Positions 54,318-60,577 of a stretch of DNA of 64,000 nt are shown here, in pieces. The stretch is from a virus. Both the position numbers and the translations under genes were made by a program. Where the stretch lies: the IMG/VR virus record IMGVR_UViG_3300025030_001854, positions 1 to 64,000 of that record; one strand, given 5' to 3'. The notes beneath the pieces are model-generated. The model had not been told where the DNA came from. It did no database searches and saw only the letters and a list, made by a program, of their open reading frames with translations. Position 1 is the first letter of the stretch. Every line of letters starts with the position of its first letter.

Positions 54318-54449
54318 AATTTTTCAGAGAACAGACAACAACAGCTTTTTTAACGTGCTACTATTACACCAACGACTTTCGTCGCCTTGGATTTGCACCA
54401 AAACCTTTCGTTTGATAGACGATGAAACTGTTATTTACACTACTGAAAA
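54318..54449 (-). ncRNA. tRNA-like element with halves in inverted order
   Basis: A T arm TTTGG-TGCAAAT-CCAAG and 3' acceptor strand GCGACGA are followed, after AAG, by a matching 5' strand TCGTTG and a D-arm-like hairpin GTG-TAATAGTAG-CAC. So the 3' half precedes the 5' half. A related order is seen at 58933. It contains two GTGTAA elements (54363, 54434). A circularly permuted tRNA or a degenerate remnant are both possible. Confidence 0.4.
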
Positions 54450-54523
54450 TGGTGAACGTTGAGAGAATCGCACTCCCGTCTCGGATATGTCGCACCCGCG
54501 CTTTTCTTTTAAACTAAACGTCC
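54450..54523 (-). tRNA. tRNA-Val(GAC), tentative
   Basis: 74 nt with CCA. Acceptor GGACGTT/AACGTTC, anticodon arm CGGGT-GCGACAT-ATCCG (C33), T loop TGCGATT. Anticodon less certain than its neighbours. Confidence 0.7.
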
Positions 54524-54624
54524 AATTCTAAATTTTGTAAATAAGAATATTCGCAATGAGCTAATAAGGCTTCAAATAATTCTTCGTCTGTTACGTCTGA
54601 CAAATTTGTTTCTTCTTTATTCAT
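54514..54624 (-). CDS. small acidic protein, 36 aa
   Basis: Starts MNKEETNLSDVTDEELFEAL; acidic helical. The last three codons lie in the tRNA-Val(GAC) acceptor stem. Confidence 0.5.
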   Translation of the reverse strand: MNKEETNLSDVTDEELFEALLAHCEYSYLQNLELDV

Positions 54625-54626
54625 AA

Positions 54627-54830
54627 TTAAGCAAACCTTCCATTCTTACAAATATACTCATACATACTACAATCCGCCCCGCAACCTAACTCGAAACAAA
54701 ACCTAAACCCGACATGTAATACTTTATGCTTTGTTTTCATCCATGTCAAGCCGTTATTTTTCCATGGCTTTCCTATAAATTCAAGATTTTTATATTTATT
54801 TTTAATATCTTGAGAAACGTAAATATTCAT
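54627..54830 (-). CDS. hypothetical protein, 67 aa
   Basis: Lys-rich start and a Cys-containing C-terminal half (CFELGCGADCSMYEYIC). ATGA overlap with the metallopeptidase gene. Confidence 0.6.
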   Translation of the reverse strand: MNIYVSQDIKNKYKNLEFIGKPWKNNGLTWMKTKHKVLHVGFRFCFELGCGADCSMYEYICKNGRFA

Positions 54831-55069
54831 TGGTCAACTTTTCTGTAATTCTTTTGCCATAAACCTCTTGTAATAAGATTCGCGGCCTTAATAACTTCTT
54901 TTTCAGACATTTCATGAAATGCCTCATGAATAAGCTCATGGACTAAAGTATTTAAATAAGCTTTGGGTTTTTGTCTTGGGTCAATTTCTATTAAATTATC
55001 GCCCTGATAACACATTCCCCAGGCTTTGTTTCGGCCTAATTTTTTATCTATGATTTTAAGTTTGGCCAT
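54827..55069 (-). CDS. SprT-like zinc metallopeptidase, 80 aa
   Basis: LVHELIHEAFHEMSE carries HExxH with a third His, the metalloprotease core; the N-terminal IDKKLGRNKAWG and IEIDPRQKP lead matches small SprT/WSS1-like domains. It may process phage or host proteins. Late-type element 7 bp before the ATG. Confidence 0.75.
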   Translation of the reverse strand: MAKLKIIDKKLGRNKAWGMCYQGDNLIEIDPRQKPKAYLNTLVHELIHEAFHEMSEKEVIKAANLITRGLWQKNYRKVDQ

Positions 55070-55076
55070 GACTTAA

Positions 55077-55083
55077 ATTACAC
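55077..55083 (-). promoter_or_regulatory. late-type promoter element
   Basis: GTGTAAT, 7 bp before the metallopeptidase ATG. Confidence 0.65.
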
Positions 55084-55203
55084 TAATAACTAGAGACGAT
55101 TCCCGATTCTCCACGTCTCACTTTCCTTCGGAAATATTTTATTTTCCCGCCTACTCGGAACATACTAATTTATTTATCGTATCTTTTATATGATAGTTAA
55201 AAA
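55084..55203 (-). other. gap with hairpins between tRNA-Leu(TAG) and the metallopeptidase
   Basis: No cloverleaf is seen. A 6-bp stem GAGACG/CGTCTC encloses 15 nt (about 55091-55117), and TTTCC/GGAAA forms a triloop hairpin. They could be degenerate tRNA pieces. Confidence 0.35.
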
Positions 55204-55278
55204 TGGTGACGGTGACAGGAATTGCACCCGCACTTGTTGGTGTCTAAAACCAATGCCTCTGCGTTGGGCTACACCGCC
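55204..55278 (-). tRNA. tRNA-Leu(TAG), short variable loop
   Basis: 75 nt with CCA. Acceptor GGCGGTG/CACCGTC, D stem GCC/GGC, anticodon arm TTGGT-TTTAGAC-ACCAA, 5-nt variable loop. T loop TGCAATT. Confidence 0.88.
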
Positions 55279-55369
55279 AATAAAATTACAGAGAACATAC
55301 AAATAAAGGTTTGCTTGTTGGCAGGCTTGGAGCCTAGTAGAAGTATCTTTATTTTATCGCTACTGTAAA
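55279..55369 (-). other. spacer with conserved leader-like block
   Basis: After tRNA-Leu(TAA) the minus strand reads TTTACAGTAGCGATAAAAT, resembling the spacers after other tRNAs here, then an AGGCT-CCA-AGCCT triloop hairpin, and ends GTTCTC before the next tRNA. No complete tRNA. Confidence 0.35.
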
Positions 55370-55452
55370 TGGTAGCCAAGACGGGACTTGCACCCGTAAA
55401 ATTACGAAATTTTAAGTTTCGTTGCTGTGCTGTTCGCATTAATCACTTGGCC
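55370..55452 (-). tRNA. tRNA-Leu(TAA)
   Basis: 83 nt with CCA. Acceptor GGCCAAG/CTTGGCT, anticodon arm CGAAA-CTTAAAA-TTTCG, short variable region (7 nt), T loop TGCAAGT. The D arm is unusually long and ill-defined. Confidence 0.85.
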
Positions 55453-55933
55453 GTTTTTTATTTTTACTTTTATATGTAGATGTCTGCGCGTGACAATTTG
55501 GACATAAAATTTGTAGATTCTCTAAACGATTATCTGTTTTTATTCCATTAATATGATGCAATTCTAAGGGAATTTTCTGATTTTGCCACTCTCTTATTTG
55601 ACATATTTCACATTCATACTTTTTTAATTTTCTATCAAAAAGTCTATTTTTTAAATTATGAGAGGTTGTTTTAGATGGACAATTATCGGTTAACCAATAT
55701 TCAATTGGTTTCCAATTAGATGTTTGTTTCCCTCTTAATAATTTATTGTAAGACCGACCAACCCAATGAGAAACATCAAAATTATATTTTTGAACAATTT
55801 TAACAATTATTTTAAATTGACTAGAAGATTTCCCTGTCTGACCTAGTGATAACAATACCATTTTTATTGTAATATTATTTTTATCATTTATAGCTTTTAC
55901 AGCTTCTTCGTCAGTAAATTTTCTAGCACTCAT
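55439..55933 (-). CDS. HNH homing endonuclease overlapping tRNA-Leu(TAA)
   Basis: 164 residues from MSARKFTDEE. HNH core YECEICQIREWQNQKIPLELHHINGIKTDNRLENLQILCPNCHAQTS, with zinc Cys pairs; N-terminal HTH-like helices. Closely related to the enzyme at 44414. Its last codons and stop lie in the tRNA acceptor and D region (14 bp overlap). Confidence 0.9.
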   Translation of the reverse strand: MSARKFTDEEAVKAINDKNNITIKMVLLSLGQTGKSSSQFKIIVKIVQKYNFDVSHWVGRSYNKLLRGKQTSNWKPIEYWLTDNCPSKTTSHNLKNRLFDRKLKKYECEICQIREWQNQKIPLELHHINGIKTDNRLENLQILCPNCHAQTSTYKSKNKKRPSD

Positions 55934-56085
55934 ATATGTATAGATATACACACGTCTATGCTTATAGAGAAATATTAATAGAACAAGCAATAAGAACGGC
56001 ACAATGCCAGTTTTCCCAATTACTAATTTGGCGGGAAAATTCGATTATGAGTCGAAGTATTTCTTATTTATCACTAATTAAATCG

Positions 56086-56158
56086 GGCGAACAACGAGGT
56101 TTGCACTCGCATAATCTTGATTCACAATCAAGGACATTAACGTTATGCTATATTCGCC
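56086..56158 (-). tRNA. tRNA-His(GTG)
   Basis: 73 nt, no CCA. Eight-bp acceptor GGCGAATA/TGTTCGCC, giving the G-1:C73 pair diagnostic of tRNA-His. D stem GCAT/ATGT, anticodon arm CTTGA-TTGTGAA-TCAAG. T loop TGCAAAC. Confidence 0.92.
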
Positions 56159-56161
56159 ATA

Positions 56162-56296
56162 AAATGGTAGCCTGCCAGGAATCGAACCTAGTTTTAAATT
56201 ACTTTATCAACGTAGGCTTACTATAGATATCTTACATCTCAATTTCATTATTGTTGGTTATCTGACTTCCACAGAATACCCTCGTATCAGGCCATA
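56162..56296 (-). ncRNA. tRNA-like RNA, unresolved (canonical T loop)
   Basis: A T arm CTAGG-TTCGATT-CCTGG and 3' GCAGGCT-ACCA are clear. The 5' partner is either AGCCTAC (62-nt RNA without D arm) or GGCCTGA at 56287-56293 (129-nt RNA starting right after a terminator). No anticodon arm can be fixed. Confidence 0.45.
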
Positions 56297-56333
56297 AAAT
56301 TAAAAAGCGGGCTTGCTCTCCAGCTTGCCCGCT
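56297..56333 (-). terminator. intrinsic terminator within the tRNA array
   Basis: AGCGGGC/GCCCGCT stem with a 14-nt loop, then TTTTTAATTTT on the minus strand. Separates the upstream tRNA block from tRNA-His onward. Confidence 0.8.
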
Positions 56334-56463
56334 GGGGGTGTAGGCTAATGGTTTAGCTTATTCCCTCCACCACTTATACAATTTCACAACATTTCGACCA
56401 CCGTCCGAAAATTCTCCCCTTCAATGAAGTCGGCTAGTAGTTGTGCTGGGTTTGCAGGTATAA

Positions 56464-56539
56464 TGGCCCTCTATGCGAGACTCGCACTCGCTACATATCT
56501 TAGACAGAGATATATGATAAACTCATTCAACAATAGAGG
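56464..56539 (-). tRNA. tRNA-Asp(GTC)
   Basis: 76 nt with CCA. Acceptor CCTCTAT/ATAGAGG, D stem TGA/TCA, anticodon arm ATATCT-CTGTCTA-AGATAT, T loop TGCGAGT. Discriminator G, usual for Asp. Confidence 0.9.
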
Positions 56540-56615
56540 ATGTGCCTTGTTTTATTTTTATGAGAGCAATGGACATTCTTTATTACCCATCCTGACAAGG
56601 CGGAACTCTCGGGTA
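56540..56615 (-). other. possible T-armless tRNA-like hairpin
   Basis: A perfect 7-bp acceptor-like stem GCCTTGT/ACAAGGC encloses about 44 nt with a GGA/TCC stem but no T arm. It contains CTCATAA, which looks like an anticodon loop but lacks a paired stem. Confidence 0.35.
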
Positions 56616-56692
56616 TGGCGAACATAGAGGGACTCGCACCCACAATCTTTGCCTTCGCAGGGCAATGCTTTATCTAATTTAGCTATATGTTC
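56616..56692 (-). tRNA. tRNA-Arg(GCG)
   Basis: 77 nt with CCA. Acceptor GAACATA/TATGTTC, D stem GCT/AGC, anticodon arm TTGCC-CTGCGAA-GGCAA, T loop TGCGAGT. Confidence 0.9.
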
Positions 56693-56715
56693 AAATTTTT
56701 ACGGAACAATTAGAC

Positions 56716-56838
56716 TCAGTTTTGTCTGTGCTTTTCATCCAGACTTGCCATTATTTTGTTTCTTAAACAATTTTTAAGAACGTCCATTTTTGCGTTTTTG
56801 GCGCTATGTTTATACGTCCAATATGACTTGAAAGCCAT
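56716..56838 (-). CDS. small basic protein or gene remnant, 40 aa
   Basis: Starts MAFKSYWTYKHSAKNAKMD; basic, with an open frame continuing 14 codons upstream without an ATG. It may be the end of a gene truncated by tRNA insertion. Confidence 0.45.
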   Translation of the reverse strand: MAFKSYWTYKHSAKNAKMDVLKNCLRNKIMASLDEKHRQN

Positions 56839-56887
56839 ATTATTTTTTTCATTGATAAAGATGAAACTGATTCTATCACCAGTAAAA

Positions 56888-56971
56888 TGGTAGACACGGA
56901 AAGATTTGCACTTTCATTTTCAATTTCTAATTACCATTACTAATTTCGAAGATTAGCTGGATTACGTGTCC
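56888..56971 (-). tRNA. tRNA-Arg(TCG), no D arm
   Basis: 84 nt with CCA. Acceptor GGACACG/CGTGTCT. TAATCCAG replaces the D arm. Anticodon arm CTAAT-CTTCGAA-ATTAG, then a 24-nt variable region. T loop TGCAAAT. Same plan as Arg(CCT) and Arg(TCT). Confidence 0.75.
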
Positions 56972-57696
56972 AATTTCTTTTTTTGTTTATTAACATGGGA
57001 AAATGGAGAAATATTTTTCCAATCTAAATTGTAATATTTGGCCCATTTTCTTATTGTATTGTCGGAACCCACTCCAATTAATTTTTTAATTTGTAAAATA
57101 TTTTTTGTTTTTAAAAGACTCTCCAATTCTTCTTTAGATGGACGGATAAATTTTCTATTACTAATCTTAGGAGAATGTCGCCAATTAGGATTTAATTGAG
57201 ATGGTTTTATTTTATATTTTTTATGTCTCTTTCCAGCAAATGAAGGTGTTTGGCTGTGACAGTTTGGGCAAAGAAAAGCTAAATTTTCCAAACGATTATC
57301 ATTAGATACTCCGTTCTTATGTTCTAATTGAAGACTTAATTTATTTCCTTGCCACTCTCCAAAATTTCCGCATTTTTCACATTTATAATCTAGTAATTGA
57401 AATTTAATAAGATTAGTTTTAATGTGTCGTCTATTTTGTATAGAATTTTCTTCTAATTTCCGTAAAAAATCATCTTTAGTATTTTTTCTTGTCAAGTTAG
57501 AAGAATTTACTCTCGATAAAAAATGTTTTGTATCTAATCCTAAAAATTCAATTCTCTTCCAACAGGTTTGATAATTAGACCCTTTATTTTCCATTCCAAA
57601 AAATCTTAAAACTTGAGACATACTAATGCTATTTTTAATAAGCTCAATAAAAGCATTATCTTCCATTTGCCAAACCACGCTTGTTCTTTTTCTCAT
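56962..57696 (-). CDS. HNH homing endonuclease overlapping tRNA-Arg(TCG)
   Basis: 244 residues from MRKRTSVVW. HNH core YKCEKCGNFGEWQGNKLSLQLEHKNGVSNDNRLENLAFLCPNCHSQT with zinc Cys pairs; a C-terminal HTH-like region follows. Its last four codons are the tRNA-Arg 5' end (10 bp overlap). Late-type element 7 bp before the ATG fixes the start. Confidence 0.9.
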   Translation of the reverse strand: MRKRTSVVWQMEDNAFIELIKNSISMSQVLRFFGMENKGSNYQTCWKRIEFLGLDTKHFLSRVNSSNLTRKNTKDDFLRKLEENSIQNRRHIKTNLIKFQLLDYKCEKCGNFGEWQGNKLSLQLEHKNGVSNDNRLENLAFLCPNCHSQTPSFAGKRHKKYKIKPSQLNPNWRHSPKISNRKFIRPSKEELESLLKTKNILQIKKLIGVGSDNTIRKWAKYYNLDWKNISPFSHVNKQKKKLDT

Positions 57697-57703
57697 ATCA
57701 TAT

Positions 57704-57710
57704 ATTACAC
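57704..57710 (-). promoter_or_regulatory. late-type promoter element
   Basis: GTGTAAT, 7 bp before the HNH ATG. Confidence 0.65.
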
Positions 57711-57747
57711 AAAATAACGTAAGAAGTCTAATAATAGTGCAAAATAC

Positions 57748-57821
57748 TGGCTCCCCTCCCACCACTTGCAGATGGACTTACGCTTTCAAAGAGCGGTTTG
57801 CTACTCTTACAACAGAGGGGA
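57748..57821 (-). tRNA. tRNA-Gln(TTG)
   Basis: 74 nt with CCA. Acceptor TCCCCTC/GAGGGGA, D stem TTG/CAA, anticodon loop CTTTGAA, T loop TGCAAGT. Discriminator G, typical for Gln. Confidence 0.9.
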
Positions 57822-57903
57822 ATTTCGCCAGAGCTTCGGATTAAACCGCATTTTTAATTGAGCCTCACTGTTCTGGCTAAGTGAGAATATACTTAATGAT
57901 AGT

Positions 57904-57979
57904 TGGTGGACACAGATGGGAATCGCACCCACTAAATCTTCATTGCGAATGAAGTGCATCGCTATTTTGCTTCTGGCCC
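57904..57979 (-). tRNA. tRNA-Ala(CGC)
   Basis: 76 nt with CCA. Acceptor GGGCCAG/CTG-T-GTCC with one bulge; the G3-U70 alanine determinant is present. D stem GCA/TGC, anticodon arm CTTCA-TTCGCAA-TGAAG, T loop TGCGATT. Confidence 0.85.
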
Positions 57980-58314
57980 ATTCTGTCTTTTGTTTAATAG
58001 GTATTAGGATTTCCAGCGTCACCTAAGTTTTTAACAACCTTTTCGCGGGGTATGCAACCAAGCCCGATTTGAGCCTCGTCTCAGCTAAGGATTTGCACCT
58101 TTTTATTATACCCATTTACCTTTATGGATGATACGCTCACGTAACTATGTTAGTAATGATGTCTAACTTCATCCGATACCACGATTTAGACCTATGGCAA
58201 ACCTCTTTAATAATTAATTAAATCAATGCCGACATCTAAACAGCAGTTCACACCTATTAAACGGATTCACCCCCAAAGGGTTTGGTTTTGCTTAATCACT
58301 AATAATACTAAGAC
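57980..58314 (-). other. gap with incomplete tRNA-like elements
   Basis: At about 58085-58130 a T arm AAAGG-TGCAAAT-CCTTA and a CCAT/ATGG hairpin exist without a matching acceptor. At about 58155-58195 GTCTAA/TTAGAC closes a 19-nt hairpin. No complete tRNA or convincing ORF. Confidence 0.35.
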
Positions 58315-58394
58315 TGGTGGACCACGGCGGTAACACTCCGCTTTTTTTAACTTGCTTGCAAAGCAAGTTCAACATTTTTGTTGCCACGTAGCCC
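58315..58394 (-). tRNA. tRNA-Ala(TGC)
   Basis: 80 nt with CCA. Acceptor GGGCTAC/GTGGTCC with G3-U70; D stem CAAC/GTTG; anticodon arm ACTTGC-TTTGCAA-GCAAGT; T loop AGTGTTA. Confidence 0.88.
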
Positions 58395-58454
58395 AAGGAG
58401 GCGCGTATCGTTAACGCCGACGCCTGATTGAATACAGGAGGTCTTGTGAACCCA

Positions 58455-58544
58455 TGGCGGAAGCAGGGGGAGTCGCACCCACACCGGCTTTCACCGGCTT
58501 AGTTTAGCAAACTAATTCGACAAACTGATATTCGACTTACTTCC
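58455..58544 (-). tRNA. tRNA-Ser(GCT)
   Basis: 90 nt with CCA. Acceptor GGAAGTA/TGCTTCC, D stem TCG/CGA, anticodon arm TTAGT-TTGCTAA-ACTAA, long variable arm CCGG/CCGG, T loop TGCGACT. Discriminator G. Confidence 0.9.
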
Positions 58545-58668
58545 AAAGCCCGTTTGGTGAGCAACCCCCTATGCAAATCTTCATCCATAAACAAGTTGCA
58601 TAGCGCATACATTTATGAATCTCGCTCATTTCTAACGAGCATATCTAATAAATTAAATATCGAATTAA
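58545..58668 (-). other. gap with a long hairpin RNA candidate
   Basis: Acceptor-like TGAGCGA/TTGCTCA followed by CCA encloses CATA/TATG and a perfect 8-bp stem CTATGCAA/TTGCATAG with an 18-nt loop. No T arm. It could be a Y-RNA-like or tRNA-derived RNA. Confidence 0.4.
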
Positions 58669-58754
58669 TGGCGGAAGCTAAGAGAATCGCACTCATAAGC
58701 CCTTGCGGACCAACAGTTTTCAAGACTGTGCCCTCGTCTATTCGGACAGCTTCC
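58669..58754 (-). tRNA. tRNA-Ser(TGA)
   Basis: 86 nt with CCA. Acceptor GGAAGCT/AGCTTCC, anticodon arm ACAGT-CTTGAAA-ACTGT, long variable arm, T loop TGCGATT. Discriminator G. Confidence 0.9.
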
Positions 58755-58842
58755 AAATCCCGATATTTAGTTTTCGGGCAAACAACATCAACTCTGTCTG
58801 ATGTCTGGCGATATTACATAACGGTAATATTCGTTGTTAACA

Positions 58843-58932
58843 TGGTGGGCGCGGCAGGAATTGCACCTGCGATGTTTACCCGATGGGATGAATTTTACAG
58901 ATTCACGTCTTCGCTACTCAAACCACACGCCC
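58843..58932 (-). tRNA. tRNA-Tyr(GTA)
   Basis: 90 nt with CCA. Acceptor GGGCGTG/CGCGCCC, anticodon arm TGAAT-CTGTAAA-ATTCA, variable arm CCC/GGG as expected for bacterial Tyr, T loop TGCAATT. Confidence 0.92.
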
Positions 58933-59068
58933 AATATTGTGAGAACAAACGAAAAAAGCTTTTTTCTGTGCTACCGCTACACTAAGACGGCATTTTGAGC
59001 CGTCTGCAAGACTTGAACTTGCCCTAGTCTTTACAATAAGATGAAACTCTTTTCTGACGCTACACAAA
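58933..59068 (-). ncRNA. tRNA-like element with halves in inverted order
   Basis: A canonical T arm GCAAG-TTCAAGT-CTTGC and acceptor 3' strand AGACGGC-T are followed, after CAAAA-T, by GCCGTCT, then TA and a canonical D arm GTG-TAGCGGTAG-CAC, then AAAAAAGCTTTTTT. Acceptor strands form a perfect 7-bp stem with a 7-nt loop. The D-arm sequence is among the most canonical in the window. A permuted tRNA gene is possible, but no anticodon stem joins the ends cleanly. Confidence 0.45.
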
Positions 59069-59139
59069 TGGCAAGAAGTGTGAGACTCGCACTCACCAAG
59101 ACAAGTTTTGGAGACTCGTCACCGCCTTGCGGACTTCCT
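59069..59139 (-). tRNA. tRNA-Trp(CCA), triloop D arm
   Basis: 71 nt with CCA. Acceptor AGGAAGT/ACTTCTT, D arm reduced to CCGC-AAG-GCGG, anticodon loop CTCCAAA, T loop TGCGAGT. Discriminator G. Confidence 0.85.
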
Positions 59140-59216
59140 ATTAATTGAGAGAACAAATAATTTCAGCGTTGTTTCATTAGACGTGAAGTAACTGAAATAG
59201 ACACTACTCAAATATT
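59140..59216 (-). other. spacer with acceptor/anticodon-like minihelix
   Basis: ATTTCAG/CTGAAAT (7 bp) encloses a 4-bp hairpin TTCA-CGTCTAA-TGAA without D or T arms. It follows the GTAGTGT spacer block and is followed by GTTCTC. It could be a processing signal or an armless tRNA-like RNA. Confidence 0.35.
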
Positions 59217-59291
59217 TGCGGAAAATCAGGAGTCGAACCTGTTATCTCTAACCTTATGAGGGTTGAATGGTATTCCGTTCCACTCTTCCGC
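59217..59291 (-). tRNA. tRNA-Met(CAT) with canonical elbow
   Basis: 75 nt, no CCA. Acceptor GCGGAAG/TTTCCGC, D stem TGG/CCA with loop AACGGAATA containing GG, anticodon arm CAACC-CTCATAA-GGTTA, T loop TTCGACT. The only tRNA keeping both canonical loops, perhaps the initiator, though it lacks the C1-A72 mismatch and the three G-C anticodon-stem pairs. Confidence 0.9.
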
Positions 59292-59292
59292 A

Positions 59293-59367
59293 TGGCTCTC
59301 GGGGCTTGATTCGCACAAGCATATCGCGCTTTAACAGAACGCTTCACTACTTTTGTGATACCCGAGA
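59293..59367 (-). tRNA. tRNA-Asn(GTT)
   Basis: 75 nt with CCA. Acceptor TCTCGGG/CCCGAGA, D stem TCAC/GTGA, anticodon loop CTGTTAA, T loop TGCGAAT. Discriminator G, typical for Asn. Confidence 0.9.
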
Positions 59368-59774
59368 ATTATAAAACATTTTAATACTAAATACATAAGA
59401 AGTTTTTATGGTCATTTCAACCACTTTGATAGGTAAAACCACCATTCGTTATCTCTGAATTACATAATATAGAGGCAATTCTCAGAATGGCCATACGTTT
59501 AATGGACCGAAAGTTTAAGGTTACCGCCCACATAGTCCTGCTCTGACCGAGAAATGTCAGCTTGATTGGCAAAAGGAAATCCCAAATATGCTTTACACAC
59601 CCAAAATATCCTACACAATGCTTATGTCTTGTAACATGTAACTGCATTAGTATTAAAATTGGCACCTGTCGGGGTCTTTCTCCCCAATCACCACATTGAT
59701 ATCGGCAATAATTAGCACACAATCTCTAATTATCAAAAGTATCGAATATCGTGGCACTTGTGTTCAGGTATAAA
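59368..59774 (-). other. 400-bp gap without a tRNA
   Basis: No cloverleaf is found. A minus-strand frame (59417-59722, 101 codons) is open but its Cys/His/Trp-rich content and codon use differ from real genes here, so it is not called. GGGGAGAAAGACCCC forms a hairpin. It could hold an unknown RNA. Confidence 0.4.
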
Positions 59775-59851
59775 TGGTAGTGGTAGACGGAGTTGCACCG
59801 ACATTTTACTCGCTGAAAACGAGGAGTCCTAGACTATTAGACGATACCACC
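59775..59851 (-). tRNA. tRNA-Glu(TTC)
   Basis: 77 nt with CCA. Acceptor GGTGGTA/TACCACT, D stem GTC/GAC, anticodon arm CTCG-TTTTCAG-CGAG, T loop TGCAACT. Confidence 0.88.
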
Positions 59852-59979
59852 ATAAAATTGAATACTTGTAACAACATGCATTACAAGTATTTAGAAGAAA
59901 TGTTAGACCCTTCTTGGGAAGCCTAACTTAGTGGTAATTCTTCATACCGTTCTATAACTATTGCAATAATTATAGAAAA
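59852..59979 (-). repeat. two inverted repeats downstream of the HNH gene
   Basis: AATACTTGTAA/TTACAAGTATT (11 bp, 9-nt loop, about 59860-59890) and TTCTATAA/TTATAGAA with inner TATTGCAATA (about 59949-59976). Neither has a T tract, so they are not clear terminators. Confidence 0.5.
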
Positions 59980-60462
59980 TTATTTAATAATTGGACTCGT
60001 TTTTATATGTTGTAATAAAGAAAGGATTTGTTCTTTTCTATATCCATTTTTTCCTAAATTAACAAAAATACAAACAAATTCGACATTTCCCTCAACATAT
60101 CCCTTTGAAGAATCTATTCTATCTAGAGAAGCTTTTGCTGGATTATGAGTAGAAAATCTTCCTTTGTCTAAATGCATATTAATACCTAAATATGGGCAAA
60201 TTCCCATTTGAATATCCCAAATAGATTTAAGATAACTTACGGTTAAATTAAAATCTAACTGTTTTAGTTTTGCATTTTTCTTTGCTGTGCTTACATAGAC
60301 TCTAAAAGGAGAAAATTCATCTTCTTCACTTGCCTGACAAGATAAAGAACAAAAAAATCTATCTTTTTTTCTCCCTCTAGAAAGCTGACGAGTATACTCT
60401 CGTTTCTCCTTTTCAAAGGATATTCCACATTTAAAACAAATCAATTGTAATACTTCTCTCAT
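59980..60462 (-). CDS. HNH-type homing endonuclease
   Basis: 160 residues. N-terminal zinc site ICFKCGISF and FFCSLSCQ. The core CPYLGINM...ASLDRIDSSKGYVEGNVEFVCIFVN is the phage HNH/endonuclease-VII-like form also seen at 47111. Lies between tRNA-Ala(GGC) and tRNA-Glu. Late-type element 7 bp before the ATG. Confidence 0.88.
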   Translation of the reverse strand: MREVLQLICFKCGISFEKEKREYTRQLSRGRKKDRFFCSLSCQASEEDEFSPFRVYVSTAKKNAKLKQLDFNLTVSYLKSIWDIQMGICPYLGINMHLDKGRFSTHNPAKASLDRIDSSKGYVEGNVEFVCIFVNLGKNGYRKEQILSLLQHIKTSPIIK

Positions 60463-60469
60463 ATAAGTA

Positions 60470-60476
60470 TTTACAC
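60470..60476 (-). promoter_or_regulatory. late-type promoter element
   Basis: GTGTAAA, 7 bp before the HNH ATG. Confidence 0.65.
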
Positions 60477-60502
60477 TATCCGGTGGAGCTTGAGAAACAA
60501 AA

Positions 60503-60577
60503 TGGTGGAGATAGATGGTTATGCTCCATCTATTAGACTATGCCATAGTCTTGTGATACTGATTTCACCATATCCCC
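60503..60577 (-). tRNA. tRNA-Ala(GGC)
   Basis: 75 nt with CCA. Acceptor GGGGATA/TATCTCC with G3-U70, D stem GTGA/TCAC, anticodon arm AGACT-ATGGCAT-AGTCT, T loop AGCATAA. Confidence 0.9.

Noticed and set aside
57807-58022. 71-codon ORF across tRNA-Ala(CGC)
   Set aside because: Passes through a complete tRNA gene; at most its last codons are a gene remnant.
59417-59722. 101-codon minus-strand ORF in the tRNA array
   Set aside because: Cys/His/Trp-rich with codon use unlike the phage genes, no promoter element and no motif; kept only as a gap note.
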